Positions 8,009-16,810 of a stretch of DNA of 42,500 nt are shown piece after piece; the first letter of the stretch is position 1, and each line of letters begins with the position of its first letter. Source of the DNA: Methylobacterium currus (GTDB lineage Bacteria > Pseudomonadota > Alphaproteobacteria > Rhizobiales > Beijerinckiaceae); contig NZ_CP028843.1 in NCBI RefSeq assembly GCF_003058325.1, positions 3,092,501 through 3,135,000 of the forward strand, in the 5' to 3' direction. A program made the translations under genes and the position numbers. The notes beneath the pieces were generated by a model, which made no database searches, had not been told where the DNA came from, and saw only the letters and a program-made list of their open reading frames with translations.

Positions 8009-8529
8009 ACCACGACCGCTACGACGACGAGGCGATCCGCAAGATCCTGCGGCAGGTACGCAGCATCGCGCTGGTCGGTGCCTCCGCCAACCCGGCCCGG
8101 CCGAGCTGGATCGTCACCAAGTACCTGCTGGAGCGCGGCTACCAGGTGATCCCGGTCAATCCGGGCCTTGCCGGGTCCGAGATCCTGGGCCGGCCCGTGG
8201 CGGCGCGGCTCGCCGACCTCGCTCAACCCGTCGACATGGTGGAGATCTTTCGGAACTCCGAGGCCGCCGGCCCCCTCGTCGACGAGGCGCTCGCCCTCGA
8301 CCCGCTGCCCCAGGTGATCTGGATGCAGCTCGGGGTGCGCAACGACGAAGGCGCGGCCCGGGCCGAGGCGCGGGGCGTCACCGTGGTGATGAACCGCTGC
8401 CCGAAGATCGAGTATGGCCGCCTCTCGGGCGAGATCGGCTGGACGGGGGTGAATTCCCGCATCCTCAGCGCCAAGCGGCCGAAGCTCGCCGCCAAGGGGT
8501 TCCAGAAGCTGACGATCGAGGAGCGGTGA
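8005..8529 (+). CDS. CoA-binding domain protein (YccU-like)
   Basis: The 174-residue protein carries one CoA_binding Rossmann domain: IRKILRQVRSIALVGASANPARPSW near the start, VIPVNPG around 52-58, and VIWMQLGVRN plus VMNRCPKIEY toward the C-terminus. This is the stand-alone form of the domain found in succinyl-CoA synthetase alpha; members bind CoA but mostly have no assigned reaction. The start codon overlaps the stop of the crotonase gene, so the pair is co-translated, which supports a joint role in CoA-ester metabolism. Confidence 0.88.
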   Translation: MNHDRYDDEAIRKILRQVRSIALVGASANPARPSWIVTKYLLERGYQVIPVNPGLAGSEILGRPVAARLADLAQPVDMVEIFRNSEAAGPLVDEALALDPLPQVIWMQLGVRNDEGAARAEARGVTVVMNRCPKIEYGRLSGEIGWTGVNSRILSAKRPKLAAKGFQKLTIEER

Positions 8530-8568
8530 GGCCGGTGGGGCTCAGGGCGCGCCGCGCCCGCCCGGGGT

Positions 8569-9603
8569 TCAGCGCGCGTCCTGCACCGCGTCCGGGCGCT
8601 CGATCGGGGCGACGAAGCGGCCGAGCGACAGGCCGAGCCGCTTGGTGACGATCGGGCGCACGGCCTGCCAGGCGCGGGGGCCCATCGCCAGCTTGGCGCG
8701 CTGGAGCCACCACAGGCGCGTGCGGCGCACGGCCGGGCTGATTCCGGCGGCGTGCTTCATCATGTCGCGGGCGCCCGCCACGTCGCCGCGGTCGAAGGGC
8801 TGGCTGGCGTGGCGCACCGCCGCCATGGCGAGCCCGAGCCGCATCGGCGCCGCCATGTCGGCGACCGGCGCGGCCTCGGGATAGCCGAAGACCGTGTCGA
8901 ACATCAGCCTGCGCTGGTCGATGTCGCGCCGCATCTGCTCGTAGTAGTAGGACGACATGTTGCTGCCGTGCTGGCGCCAGACGCCCTGCGGCCGGTCGAT
9001 CCGGGCGACGGATCCGTGCAGGGCGAGCCGCAGCCACATCTCCTGATCGCCGGAATGCGTCAGCTCCGCCCGGTAGCCGCCGACGCGGTGCTGGATCGCG
9101 GTGCGCACCACGGCGGTCGAGGTGTGGATCGGGTTGATGAAGCGGTTGAGCGCGAAGAACTGCCGCGTGTCGTAGATCGTGTGAGCGGCGTCCAGATCGG
9201 CCGGCGGCATTTCCGGTCGGGGCTTGCCCTCCTCGACGCTGAGATACGGGCCGTAGACCAGGCTCAGCTCCGGCCGCGCCTGCATCAGGTGGGCGGCCCG
9301 CGCCAGGGCGCCGGGCGTGACGAAATCGTCCGCCGAGAGGAGGAGCAGGCACTCAGCCCGCGCCCAGGCCAGGCCCTCGTTATAGGTGGCGATGTGGCCG
9401 CGGTTGGTCGCGTGCCGGACGTATTCCACGCGGGAATCGGCCCGGCACAGGGCGTCGGCCACCTCCGGCGTGTGGTCGGGCGAGGCGTCGTCGAGGATCA
9501 GGACGCGGACGTCGCAATTCTCGGTCGCCAGGACGCTGCCGACGCTCTCGGCGAGGAAATCCGCGTAGCGATAGCAGGGAATGATGACGTCGACGCTCGG
9601 CAT
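8569..9603 (-). CDS. Family 2 glycosyltransferase
   Basis: The protein has 344 residues with a GT-A domain: VDVIIPCYRYADFLAESV at the N-terminus, ILDDASPD near 38-45, and LLLSADDFVTPGAL near 92-105 providing the metal/nucleotide-sugar acidic motif. GDQEMWLRLALHG fits the acceptor-side conserved segment. The C-terminal 100 residues are Arg/Ala-rich and have no clear transmembrane helix, so it is probably cytosolic or peripheral. Such enzymes move sugars onto polysaccharides, lipids or proteins. No other sugar gene is adjacent, so the product is unknown. ATG 9603 is chosen because GAGGGG lies 5 bases upstream; an in-frame extension to 9720 is low complexity. Confidence 0.87.
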   Translation of the reverse strand: MPSVDVIIPCYRYADFLAESVGSVLATENCDVRVLILDDASPDHTPEVADALCRADSRVEYVRHATNRGHIATYNEGLAWARAECLLLLSADDFVTPGALARAAHLMQARPELSLVYGPYLSVEEGKPRPEMPPADLDAAHTIYDTRQFFALNRFINPIHTSTAVVRTAIQHRVGGYRAELTHSGDQEMWLRLALHGSVARIDRPQGVWRQHGSNMSSYYYEQMRRDIDQRRLMFDTVFGYPEAAPVADMAAPMRLGLAMAAVRHASQPFDRGDVAGARDMMKHAAGISPAVRRTRLWWLQRAKLAMGPRAWQAVRPIVTKRLGLSLGRFVAPIERPDAVQDAR

Positions 9604-9914
9604 GTCCGCCCCTCGGCCTCGAGTGCAAGTTTCGGTCGCAGGTTTCGGTCGCATGTCCCGGCTGCGCGCATGTCGCGGGAGGTCAGCCGGCGCAGAGAAC
9701 CGGGTCTTGCGGCCCTGCACGCTCGAACGCGATCAGAGCACGGGTCGGGGGTGGAGCAACCTTGTCGAGTCGGGGGAACGGGACCGCATTTCGGGGGCGG
9801 AGGCTTACGCCGAACGGTCGTGTCAGGCTCCGGATCGGCCGGGCCCGAGCGGGACGGCCGGGATCCGTCGTCGGTGCGGGACGGGCGGGGGCGATTCGGC
9901 CCCGCCCCGTACCC
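9604..9914. other. Gene-free stretch upstream of the glycosyltransferase
   Basis: These 311 bases lie between two leftward genes. I see no convincing gene. An imperfect GC-rich hairpin at about 9881-9910 sits just beyond the stop of the 63-residue gene and could be its terminator, although no T-run follows. Confidence 0.4.
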
Positions 9915-10106
9915 TCAGCTGCCCGGATTCACGAACAGGGTGTCGAACTCGCCCGGCTCGTAGTGACGGCCGGTGATGTCGGTGATCACGATCCACTCGT
10001 GGCCGTCTGCCGCGAGCTCGTCCGCCTTCTCCAGGGCCGCCTCCGGCGAGGAGCGCTGGTACGAAAGGTGCCCGTCCGGGGTATGGGCCGTGACGACGAG
10101 GTGCAT
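9915..10106 (-). CDS. Small conserved-looking protein of unknown function (63 residues)
   Basis: The product begins MHLVVTAHTPDGHLSY and contains SSPEAALEKADELAADGHEWIVITD, then YEPGEFDTLFVN. It has no signal peptide or membrane helix, is acidic, and reads like a small alpha/beta protein. AGGAG sits 5 bases before the start codon on the minus strand, which supports real translation. I do not recognise a named family. Confidence 0.75.
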   Translation of the reverse strand: MHLVVTAHTPDGHLSYQRSSPEAALEKADELAADGHEWIVITDITGRHYEPGEFDTLFVNPGS

Positions 10107-10280
10107 GGCTCTCCTTGTTTGCTCAGGAAGCCATTCTACAGGAACATGCCTCCCGCGGCGAGTCGGGTCAGACCCGACCCGCCGGCGGCGTCACAGCCAC
10201 GCTTATTGACCCATCGTCACGGAGCGGCCTCACTCCGGCGCTAGCACGGCCGCCGTCGCCGCTCCTCTGGAGGCCACCCG

Positions 10281-10358
10281 ATGCCCGTCCTGTTCGCCGC
10301 AGCCTCGTGCCTCGCTCTCGGGATCGCCCTGGTGGTGCTCCTCGGGCTCAGTGCCTGA
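10281..10358 (+). CDS. Candidate 25-residue membrane peptide
   Basis: ATG 10281 is preceded by GGAGG (10269-10273) with 7-base spacing, close to ideal. The 25 codons (MPVLFAAASCLALGIALVVLLGLSA) form one hydrophobic helix long enough to cross a membrane, ending TGA at 10358, 20 bases before the convergent chemoreceptor stop. It resembles in type the tiny single-helix proteins that modulate membrane complexes, but no homologue is claimed. A chance reading frame is possible at this length. Confidence 0.42.
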   Translation: MPVLFAAASCLALGIALVVLLGLSA

Positions 10359-10378
10359 GCTCGGTCTTCGCGCCTGAA

Positions 10379-11854
10379 TCAGAGCAACGCCCGCGCCGCC
10401 TGGGCGACCTTGCGGATCGAGGTGTCGACGTCGTCGGCCGAGCCGGTGATCCGCTCCATGTTCCGGCGCACCGAGGCGACGCTGCGGGCGGCATTCTGCA
10501 TGTTGGCCGACATGTCGCGGGTCACCGCGGCCTGCTGGGTGATGGCGCTCGACACGCCGACCGAGATCTCGCTGACATAGCCGATCGCCGCGACGATCGC
10601 CTCGATCGCCGCGACCGCCTCGGAGGTGGCGCCCTGCACGGCGTCGATCTGGGTGCCGATCTCCTGGGTCGCCCGGGCCGACTGGCCGGCGAGCGCCTTG
10701 ACCTCGGTGGCCACCACCGCGAAGCCGCGGCCCGCCGCCCCGGCGCGGGCCGCCTCGATCGTGGCGTTGAGGGCAAGCAGGTTGGTCTGGTCGGCGATGG
10801 AGCGGATCAGCGACACCGCCTCGCCGATCCGGTCGGCGGCCTGCGTCAAGCTCGCCACGATGCCGCCGGCATCCTGGGCCTTGCGCACCGCCGCGTCGGA
10901 GGCGGTGCGGGCATCCGCGGCGTGGCGGCCGAGCTCGGCGATCGAGGCGGCGAATTCCTCGGTGCCGGCGGCCACCGCCTCGACGTTGCCGGAGGTCTGG
11001 ACCGTCTGCTCGGAGGTGGCGCGGGCCTGCTCCGAGACCTCCGAGACCGCGACCGTGATCGCCGCGATATCCGCCTCGATCGCCCGCTGGCCGGTGATCC
11101 GGCGCTCGCGGTCGAGCACCTGCTGGGTGATGTCGGTGGCGAACTTCACCACCGCGCAGGGCTTGCCGTCGAGGTCGAGCACCGGGTTGTAGGCGCCGAA
11201 GATCCACACCTCGCGGTCGCCTTTGCCGACGCGGTGGAACTCGCCGGCCTGGTGGCGGCCGGCGGCCAGGGCCTGCCAGAACGCGGCGTAGCCCGGGCTC
11301 GCCCGCTCGGCCTCCGAGACGAACAGGCCGTGATGGCGCCCCACCACCTCGTCGCTGGTGTAGCCCATCAGCCCGAGGAAGACGGCGTTGGCCTCGGTGA
11401 TGATCCCCTCCGGGGTGAAGTGGATCACCGCCTGCGAGCGGTCGAGGGCGGCGATCTGGCCGGCCAGGTAAGCGTCGTGCTCCTTGCGGGCGGTGATGTC
11501 GGAGGCGAGCTTCACGACACGCACGACGTGGCCGCGCCGGTCGAGCACCGGATTGTAGGAGGCCTGGATCCAGATCGACCGGCCGTCCTTGGCGATCCGG
11601 CGGAATTCCCGGGTCTCGAACCGTCCCGCCCGCAGGCCCTGCCAGAATGCCGCGTAGTCCGGGCTCTCCCGCTCGGCCGGGGGAACCAGCAGGCTGTGAT
11701 GCCGGCCTTGGAGTTCGGCCAGGGTGTAGCCGGTCAGGGCGAGGAAGCAGGAATTCGCGTCCAGGATCGTCCCGGACGGATCGAACTCGATCCGGCCTTG
11801 CGACCGGTCGACGGCCGCGAGAAGCGCGGCGTGGCTCGATGGAAAGAAGGACAC
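10379..11854 (-). CDS. Soluble methyl-accepting chemotaxis protein with two PAS domains
   Basis: The protein has 491 residues. Two PAS/PAC units occupy roughly 10-135 and 136-255; each has the YNPVLD and VVK(L/F)A(S/T)DIT segments typical of PAC ends, and they look like an internal duplication. The signalling domain (about 260-491) carries the hairpin tip [21 protein letters not shown], which contacts CheW and CheA. No transmembrane helix is seen, so it senses an intracellular cue, possibly redox or oxygen if the PAS domains bind heme or flavin; no such ligand residue can be assigned. The start is GTG at 11854 with no clear ribosome site. No che genes are nearby. Confidence 0.92.
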   Translation of the reverse strand: MSFFPSSHAALLAAVDRSQGRIEFDPSGTILDANSCFLALTGYTLAELQGRHHSLLVPPAERESPDYAAFWQGLRAGRFETREFRRIAKDGRSIWIQASYNPVLDRRGHVVRVVKLASDITARKEHDAYLAGQIAALDRSQAVIHFTPEGIITEANAVFLGLMGYTSDEVVGRHHGLFVSEAERASPGYAAFWQALAAGRHQAGEFHRVGKGDREVWIFGAYNPVLDLDGKPCAVVKFATDITQQVLDRERRITGQRAIEADIAAITVAVSEVSEQARATSEQTVQTSGNVEAVAAGTEEFAASIAELGRHAADARTASDAAVRKAQDAGGIVASLTQAADRIGEAVSLIRSIADQTNLLALNATIEAARAGAAGRGFAVVATEVKALAGQSARATQEIGTQIDAVQGATSEAVAAIEAIVAAIGYVSEISVGVSSAITQQAAVTRDMSANMQNAARSVASVRRNMERITGSADDVDTSIRKVAQAARALL

Positions 11855-12297
11855 GAAGGGCGGTCTCTCGCAGCACGTGCCGGAGACGGTGCGCCCGAAT
11901 GATTATTGAAGAGTGAAGAAAAACTTTTCTTGAACCCGCTCGAGCTATGACAAAAGGCCTATTTCGCGACCGCAACCGCGCTGGGAACAAGTAGAAGATG
12001 GCTTCAACTGTCAGGAAGTGATCAGACTATTGGCACGGGCCATTGCGCCCAGCGCGGGCCAGCCTGACGCCCTGGCGCTGTGCGACATGAAATAGAGCGG
12101 CAGCATCGCCCGGCAAGAGAGCCTGGAGCGCGCGTCCTGAAGGCTCGGCCGCGATTGGCGGCGGTGGCCTGGACGCCCGCTCCGCGCCGTCGTGAGCCGC
12201 GAAAGGCGAGAAAGACTGGGACGCAATACTATGGCGTCCAACTCGCCTGCCCGCGTGTTCGGTTGCCGTATTGTCGGAGAGGGGCCGGACCGTGTCC
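11855..12297. other. Gene-free, partly AT-richer region upstream of the chemoreceptor
   Basis: The 443 bases hold no gene I can support. The part 11900-12000 is AT-richer than its surroundings and contains an inverted repeat AAGAAAA-AC-TTTTCTT at 11916-11931. On the minus strand TTGTCA (11953-11948) could be a -35 for the chemoreceptor, but no good -10 follows. Confidence 0.4.
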
Positions 12298-12537
12298 TCA
12301 TCCCTTGCGCTGCGCCTTCATGTAGCTGGTGATCGCGGCCTGACAATCCGGGGACAGCTTGGACCTGTTCTGGCGGAAGCAGGCCTGCACCTCGGGCCCG
12401 TCCGGCGAGAGGTTGCCGCAATAGGTCAGGTAGTCGCCGGTGCAGTGCTGCTTGAGCACCGCGCGGTCGGCCAGGACCGGCTGGGCGAGAGCGGCACTGG
12501 TCGTCAGGGCGAGGAGGAAGGTGGAGCGCAGGAGCAC
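12298..12537 (-). CDS. Small secreted Cys-rich protein (79 residues)
   Basis: Residues 1 to about 18 form a signal peptide (LLRSTFLLALTTSAALAQ). The mature part has four cysteines (Cys32, Cys40, Cys53, Cys65) in a CTGDYLTYC ... ACFRQN ... SPDC pattern resembling the Cys-rich repeat found in many small exported proteins of Hyphomicrobiales. Two disulfides are likely in the periplasm. The start is GTG at 12537 with GGAGAG upstream. The function is unknown. Confidence 0.75.
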   Translation of the reverse strand: MLLRSTFLLALTTSAALAQPVLADRAVLKQHCTGDYLTYCGNLSPDGPEVQACFRQNRSKLSPDCQAAITSYMKAQRKG

Positions 12538-12955
12538 GACGTCTCTCCGGGAGAACAGATGGGAGGGCGGGTTTGGACCGGGGAGGCGACAGCCCGCCCG
12601 GCGATCCCGGCCGCAACGGGTGGCCTCGGCCGTGCGCGTGCATGTAGCAGCCGAGGGGCCGCGAACAAGCTTCCGCTGCGGAAAACCCGAGACTTGAGAC
12701 TGGGCGAAAGCCGCGACCGGCGCCGGAACGGCGGTCCTCGACTATCGCCCGAACGGACCGATCCGCCCGGAATCGGACCGCCTCCAAGACGAGGCGGCAT
12801 CGAGACTGGGCGGATCAGGTGTCTTCTTGGTCGACAATGATGTCCAGAAGATTGCTTCCGGGTGCAGGCTCGCACCGGCTGGCGGCGGAGGCGTGAACGA
12901 AGCCGGCATCCTCGTCGGGGACGCGCAAGCCGCCGGGCGACCGCCGCGGCGCCGC
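12538..12955. other. Gene-free stretch between two small exported-protein genes
   Basis: No gene is supported in these 418 bases. A 13-bp palindrome TTCCGCTGCGGAA at 12671-12683 lies about 135 bases upstream of the Cys-rich gene and might be a binding site; it has no further support. Confidence 0.35.
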
Positions 12956-13321
12956 TCAGAGGCGGCTGAGGCGCACGCGGGCGACGCCGGACAGGCCGAT
13001 CGCCCGGGCCGAGGCCTGGGACAGGTCGATCACCCGGCCGCCGACATAGGGGCCGCGATCGTTGATGCGCACCACCACCGAACGGCCGTTCGACGTGTTG
13101 GTGACCCGAACCCGGGTGCCGAAGGGGAGGCGGCGATGAGCCGCCGTGAGGGCGTGCGTGTTGAAGCGCTCGCCATTCGCAGTGCGCCGGCCCTGAAATC
13201 CGGGGCCGTACCAAGAGGCGGCACCGGATTGGGCTTCGGCGGGCGTGCTGGCTTGTAACGTCACTCCCACGGCGCCCGCTGCTGCGAGACCGAGGATCGC
13301 CAGCTTTGCCTTCGAAACCAT
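12956..13321 (-). CDS. Minimal RlpA-like septal lytic transglycosylase
   Basis: The protein has 121 residues: signal peptide 1-30 (ends PAEA), then one double-psi beta-barrel domain. RlpA signatures are [19 protein letters not shown] (35-53), [15 protein letters not shown] (61-75) and VRINDRGPY (84-92), where Asp88 is the expected catalytic Asp, followed by [12 protein letters not shown]. RlpA cleaves denuded glycan strands at the septum. There is no lipobox and no SPOR domain, so this is the short soluble periplasmic form and would need another way to reach the septum. The 220-base AT-rich region upstream probably holds its promoter. Confidence 0.9.
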   Translation of the reverse strand: MVSKAKLAILGLAAAGAVGVTLQASTPAEAQSGAASWYGPGFQGRRTANGERFNTHALTAAHRRLPFGTRVRVTNTSNGRSVVVRINDRGPYVGGRVIDLSQASARAIGLSGVARVRLSRL

Positions 13322-13394
13322 TTCGCATTCCCGTTTTGTTGCTTGACGCGGCGCAACATAGAACTGAAGAAGGCGACATTATGGAACAGTGTAA

Positions 13395-13423
13395 ATAAAG
13401 ATAATCTCGCGTATACTCGTCAA
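13395..13423 (-). promoter_or_regulatory. Candidate promoter for the RlpA-like gene
   Basis: On the minus strand TTGACG (13423-13418), a 17-base spacer and CTTTAT (13400-13395) give a sigma-70-like layout in an AT-rich patch, about 75 bases before the start codon. Confidence 0.4.
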
Positions 13424-13542
13424 TATTTATTGCGTGGTTTGCGGCGGTTTACATTGGTTAACTGTTTTCGCAAGGAAGGCCCGGATCGGGCGGCGGGGCG
13501 CCCGCGCCGCGGTGCGGCCAAGGTTCGGCAGGCCCGGCCGGG

Positions 13543-14172
13543 TCAGGCGTTGCGCGCCGAGTCCCGCAGGGCGATGCGGATCAGGTCGGCGAGGGTGCGG
13601 GCGCCGAGCTTGCGGCGCAGCTGCGTGCAGGCATTGGCGATGGTCTTGTAGCTCAGGCCCAGTTCCTCGGCGATCGCCCCGTGCGGGCGTCCGGCGCCGA
13701 GGCGCGCCAGGATCTGCCGCTCGCGCGGGGTGAGGGGAGGCGCGGCAGGGGCCTCGCGCCGCAGGCGGTCGACCTCGGCGGCGAGCGAGGGCGCGACGTA
13801 GGTGCCGCCGTCCCGCACCCGCTCGAAGGCCAGGTGCAGCTCCGACGAGGCGGTGTCCTTCAGCACGTAGCCCGCCGCCCCGCTCTCCAGCGCCCGGGCG
13901 GCGATCTCCGGGTCGTCGTGCATGCTGAAGACCAGGATGCGGGTGCCCGGGGCGACCGCGCGGATCCGACGGATCAGCGCGAGGCCGCTCAGCGACGCGC
14001 CCTGGAATGTCAGATCCGCCACCACGAGATCGGGGCGGTGGCGGCGGAAGCGGCGGTAACCCGCGGCGATGCCGGTCGCCTCGTGCACGGTCCCGACCCC
14101 GGCATCCTCCAGCACCCGTCGGCAGCCCTGCAGCACGATCGGGTGGTCGTCGACGACGAGCACGTCCATCAT
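13543..14172 (-). CDS. NarL/FixJ-type response regulator, orphan
   Basis: The 209-residue protein has a receiver domain (MDVLVVDDHPIVLQG; acidic pair Asp8/Asp9, phosphoacceptor Asp53 in VVADLTF, Lys105 in YVLKD) and a C-terminal LuxR-type helix-turn-helix beginning LTPRERQILARLGAG at 147-161. It is a DNA-binding transcription factor controlled by phosphorylation. No histidine kinase is adjacent; the nearest is the HWE kinase 10 kb away, and no pairing is implied. GAGGGG precedes ATG 14172. A GC-rich hairpin separates it from the leftward hydrolase gene upstream. Confidence 0.93.
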   Translation of the reverse strand: MMDVLVVDDHPIVLQGCRRVLEDAGVGTVHEATGIAAGYRRFRRHRPDLVVADLTFQGASLSGLALIRRIRAVAPGTRILVFSMHDDPEIAARALESGAAGYVLKDTASSELHLAFERVRDGGTYVAPSLAAEVDRLRREAPAAPPLTPRERQILARLGAGRPHGAIAEELGLSYKTIANACTQLRRKLGARTLADLIRIALRDSARNA

Positions 14173-14202
14173 CTCGCCCCTCGCAAGTCGCCTTCCCCAA
14201 AG

Positions 14203-14227
14203 GGGCCCGCGATCGGGTCGCGGGCCC
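14203..14227 (-). terminator. Hairpin after the FAH-family gene
   Basis: A perfect 10-bp stem (GGGCCCGCGA 14203-14212, TCGCGGGCCC 14218-14227) has a 5-base loop, 8 bases beyond the hydrolase stop on the minus strand. Only CCTTT follows, so termination would be weak. Confidence 0.5.
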
Positions 14228-14234
14228 GCTCGCG

Positions 14235-15119
14235 TCAGTTGGTCGGCTGGCCGGCCGACACCTTGGCGGTCCAGTCGTCGAACGCGACGATGGTCTGGCG
14301 CTGCTCGCCCAGGCCTTCGATGCCGAGGGTGACGACGTCGCCGGCCTTCAGGAAGCGGGCCGGCTTCATGCCCATGCCGACCCCGGGCGGCGTGCCGGTG
14401 GTGATGACGTCGCCGGGCTCCAGCAGCATGAAATGCGACAGGTAGGAGACGATCTGCCGGCAGTCGAAGATCATCGTACGGGTCGAGCCGGTCTGCATCC
14501 GCTCGCCGTTCACGTCGAGCCACATCCCGAGATCCTGCACGTCGGCGACCTCGTCCGGGGTGACGAGCCAGGGGCCGAGGGGGCCGAAGGTCGGGCAGCC
14601 CTTGCCCTTGGTCCAGGTGCCGCCGCGCTCGAGCTGGAACTCGCGCTCGGACACGTCGTGGCAGACGCAGTAGCCCGCGACGTAGTCCAGCGCCTCGTTG
14701 GCATGGACATAGGACGCGCGCTTGCCGATCACGATGGCGAGTTCGACCTCCCAGTCGGTCTTGGCCGAGCCCTTGGGCAGGATCACGTCGTCGTTCGGGC
14801 CGACGATGCAGGACGGCGCCTTGTTGAAGATGATCGGCTCGGCCGGGATCGGCGAACCGGTCTCGGCGGCATGGTCGGCGTAGTTCAGGCCGATGGCGAT
14901 GAAGTTGCGCACCTGGCCGACGCACGGCCCGAGCCGCGTGCCGGCCGGCACCTCGGGCAGGGTCGCGGGGTCGATGCCGCGCAGGTTCCCGATCAGGTCG
15001 GCGGCGAGGGTCGGGCTGGCGATGTCGCGGATCACGCCCGACAGGTCGCGGATCGCGCCGCCCTGGTCGATGAGGCCTGGTTTCTCCGCCCCGCTCTCGC
15101 CCCAGCGCACAAGCTTCAT
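14235..15119 (-). CDS. Fumarylacetoacetate hydrolase family protein
   Basis: The 294-residue protein has a small N-terminal region (1-65) and the FAH catalytic domain. Metal-binding residues fit Glu124 and Glu126 in DWEVELAIVIG and Asp155 in CVCHDVSERE; IAIGLNYADHAAE (75-87) and TGTPPGVGMG are also typical. The family hydrolyses or decarboxylates acylpyruvates and related 2-keto acids, including 2,4-diketo-3-deoxy sugar acids and ureidoglycolate. The KGKGCPTFGPLGPW segment is characteristic of the sugar-acid and acylpyruvase subgroup, but the substrate cannot be fixed. GGAGAG lies 5 bases before ATG 15119. It is probably monocistronic. Confidence 0.9.
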   Translation of the reverse strand: MKLVRWGESGAEKPGLIDQGGAIRDLSGVIRDIASPTLAADLIGNLRGIDPATLPEVPAGTRLGPCVGQVRNFIAIGLNYADHAAETGSPIPAEPIIFNKAPSCIVGPNDDVILPKGSAKTDWEVELAIVIGKRASYVHANEALDYVAGYCVCHDVSEREFQLERGGTWTKGKGCPTFGPLGPWLVTPDEVADVQDLGMWLDVNGERMQTGSTRTMIFDCRQIVSYLSHFMLLEPGDVITTGTPPGVGMGMKPARFLKAGDVVTLGIEGLGEQRQTIVAFDDWTAKVSAGQPTN

Positions 15120-15506
15120 TGGTTCTCTCCGAAACAGATCCACGCGGGCCGGGACATTGGCGCCGGCGCCGGGCCGCCGCAACCCGGCGGGCCTGCCCCG
15201 GCGATGCTGTGCCCGTTGCAGTTTCGTCACATCTGGGGCGAAACGGTGTCGGCGCTGCGGTCTAGGACGGTCGGGCACGTCTTCGTTTGTACAAGACCAG
15301 ACCTGATCAGCGGATAAAATTCCGTAAATCGACTGAGAAAGCACAGTATTCCGCGTATTTGATGCATTTATCGACAAAAATTGTTGTTAGACTGAGGCCG
15401 CGAGGCCGGGATTGCCTGCCGCCTGCCTGCTGCCGCATCATTGCGCCCAAGCTGCGGGCGCTGTTGAAGCCGCGCGGCACGGAAACATGGGTGCCGAGGT
15501 AACGTC
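15120..15506. other. Divergent intergenic region between FAH and FadL-like genes
   Basis: No gene is supported in these 387 bases. The segment 15285-15395 is clearly AT-richer and contains short palindromes (TTGTACAA near 15286, CTGATCAG near 15302). It probably carries promoters for both flanking genes, but I cannot pick one confidently. Confidence 0.4.
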
Positions 15507-16805
15507 ATGACGGGTTCGAGGAGGGCGGTGCTGCTGGCCGGCGCATCGGCGATGCTGCTGGCCGGGGCGAGCGGGGCTGCGCAGGCGGGGGCGTTCGGCT
15601 TACGCGAGCAGAGCGCCCAGGCGATGGGTCTCGCCTTCGCGGGAGCGGCCTCCGGTTCCGGCGGCCTGTCGTCGATGTTCTGGAACCCGGCCGTCGTGAC
15701 GATGAAGCCGGGCTGGAACTCGGATTTCAACGCGACCCTGGTGGCGCCCTCGGCCACGATCACGCCGACGACCGGCACCTTCCCGCCGCTGATCGGGCTC
15801 GGCAGCTCGGGCGATATCGGCCAGGCGGCGGTGCTGCCGGCGACCTACTCGAACTACCAGATCAACGACCGGCTGTTCATCGGCCTGTCCGGCGCCGCGC
15901 CGTTCGGCCTCATCACCAAGCCGGACAACGTCTGGGCCGGCCAGACCTACAGCCGCTCGTCGAAGATCTTTACCCTGAACTTCAACCCGGTGATCGGCTA
16001 CAAGGTGAACGACTGGCTGTCGGTCGCGGCCGGGCCGGTGCTCGAATACTTCAAGCTCACCTTGCGCCAGGCGACCGGCATCACCCCGGGCGCGCAGACG
16101 GCCTTCATCAAGGGCGACGACTGGGGCTGGGGCTTCACCGCCGGCGTGGTGGCGCGGCTCTCGGAGGGCACCACGGTCGGCGTCGGCTACCGCTCCTCGA
16201 TCAACCACCAGATCGAGGGCTCGGCCTACGGCATCGGCCAGGTCCGCGCCTCGCTGAACACCCCGGAGAAGGTCTCGGTCGGCCTGACCCAGGCGATCAC
16301 CCGGGACTTCCGCCTGAATTTCGGCTTCGAGTGGGACAACTGGACGCGCCTCGGCTCGCCGGCGATCGTCTCGCTGGCGCTCGGCCGGCCGGTGACGTCG
16401 CTGCCGCTGAACTACAAGAACGGGTTCTACTACTCGGTCGGCGCCGAGTACGACTTCACCCCGCAATGGACCGGCCGCGTCGGCTTCGCCTACGAGCAAT
16501 CGCCGATCGACGTCTCGAACCGCTCGACCCGCCTGCCTGACGGCGACCGGTACTTCGCCTCGGTCGGCGCCAGCTACCGCTACAACGAGAAGATCCAGTT
16601 CGACGTCTCCTACCAGCACCTGTTCTCCGTCGGTGGCCGCAACCGGATCGCGATCGTGCCGGGCGAGCCGCTCTACACCCCGCCGCTCGCCTTCCTGGGC
16701 ACCAGCGACCCCAGCGCCGACATCGTCTCGGTCGGCCTGAAGTACCGCTGGGACACCCCGCCGGCCCCGGCTCCGGTGGCGGTGCCGCTGGTGCGCAAGT
16801 ACTGA
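15507..16805 (+). CDS. OmpP1/FadL/TodX family outer-membrane transporter
   Basis: The 432-residue protein has a signal peptide (1 to about 28, ending AAQAG). The mature N-terminus AFGLREQSAQAMGLAFAGAASG...MFWNPAVV is the FadL family signature, where NPA lies in the hatch that moves hydrophobic substrates. The rest is alternating beta strands ending in an aromatic-rich terminal strand. FadL proteins bring long-chain fatty acids or aromatic hydrocarbons across the outer membrane by lateral diffusion. The convergent gene makes PHA synthase, a plausible sink for fatty acids, though they are separate transcripts. Several hairpins follow. Confidence 0.93.
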   Translation: MTGSRRAVLLAGASAMLLAGASGAAQAGAFGLREQSAQAMGLAFAGAASGSGGLSSMFWNPAVVTMKPGWNSDFNATLVAPSATITPTTGTFPPLIGLGSSGDIGQAAVLPATYSNYQINDRLFIGLSGAAPFGLITKPDNVWAGQTYSRSSKIFTLNFNPVIGYKVNDWLSVAAGPVLEYFKLTLRQATGITPGAQTAFIKGDDWGWGFTAGVVARLSEGTTVGVGYRSSINHQIEGSAYGIGQVRASLNTPEKVSVGLTQAITRDFRLNFGFEWDNWTRLGSPAIVSLALGRPVTSLPLNYKNGFYYSVGAEYDFTPQWTGRVGFAYEQSPIDVSNRSTRLPDGDRYFASVGASYRYNEKIQFDVSYQHLFSVGGRNRIAIVPGEPLYTPPLAFLGTSDPSADIVSVGLKYRWDTPPAPAPVAVPLVRKY

Positions 16806-16810
16806 TGCCG

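Noticed and set aside
11916..11931. AAGAAAA-AC-TTTTCTT inverted repeat upstream of the chemoreceptor
   Set aside because: Simple A/T-run dyad; no promoter of good quality can be aligned to it, so not called as an operator.
12671..12683. 13-bp palindrome TTCCGCTGCGGAA
   Set aside because: Short and isolated; expected by chance at some rate in a window of this size, with no matching second copy nearby.
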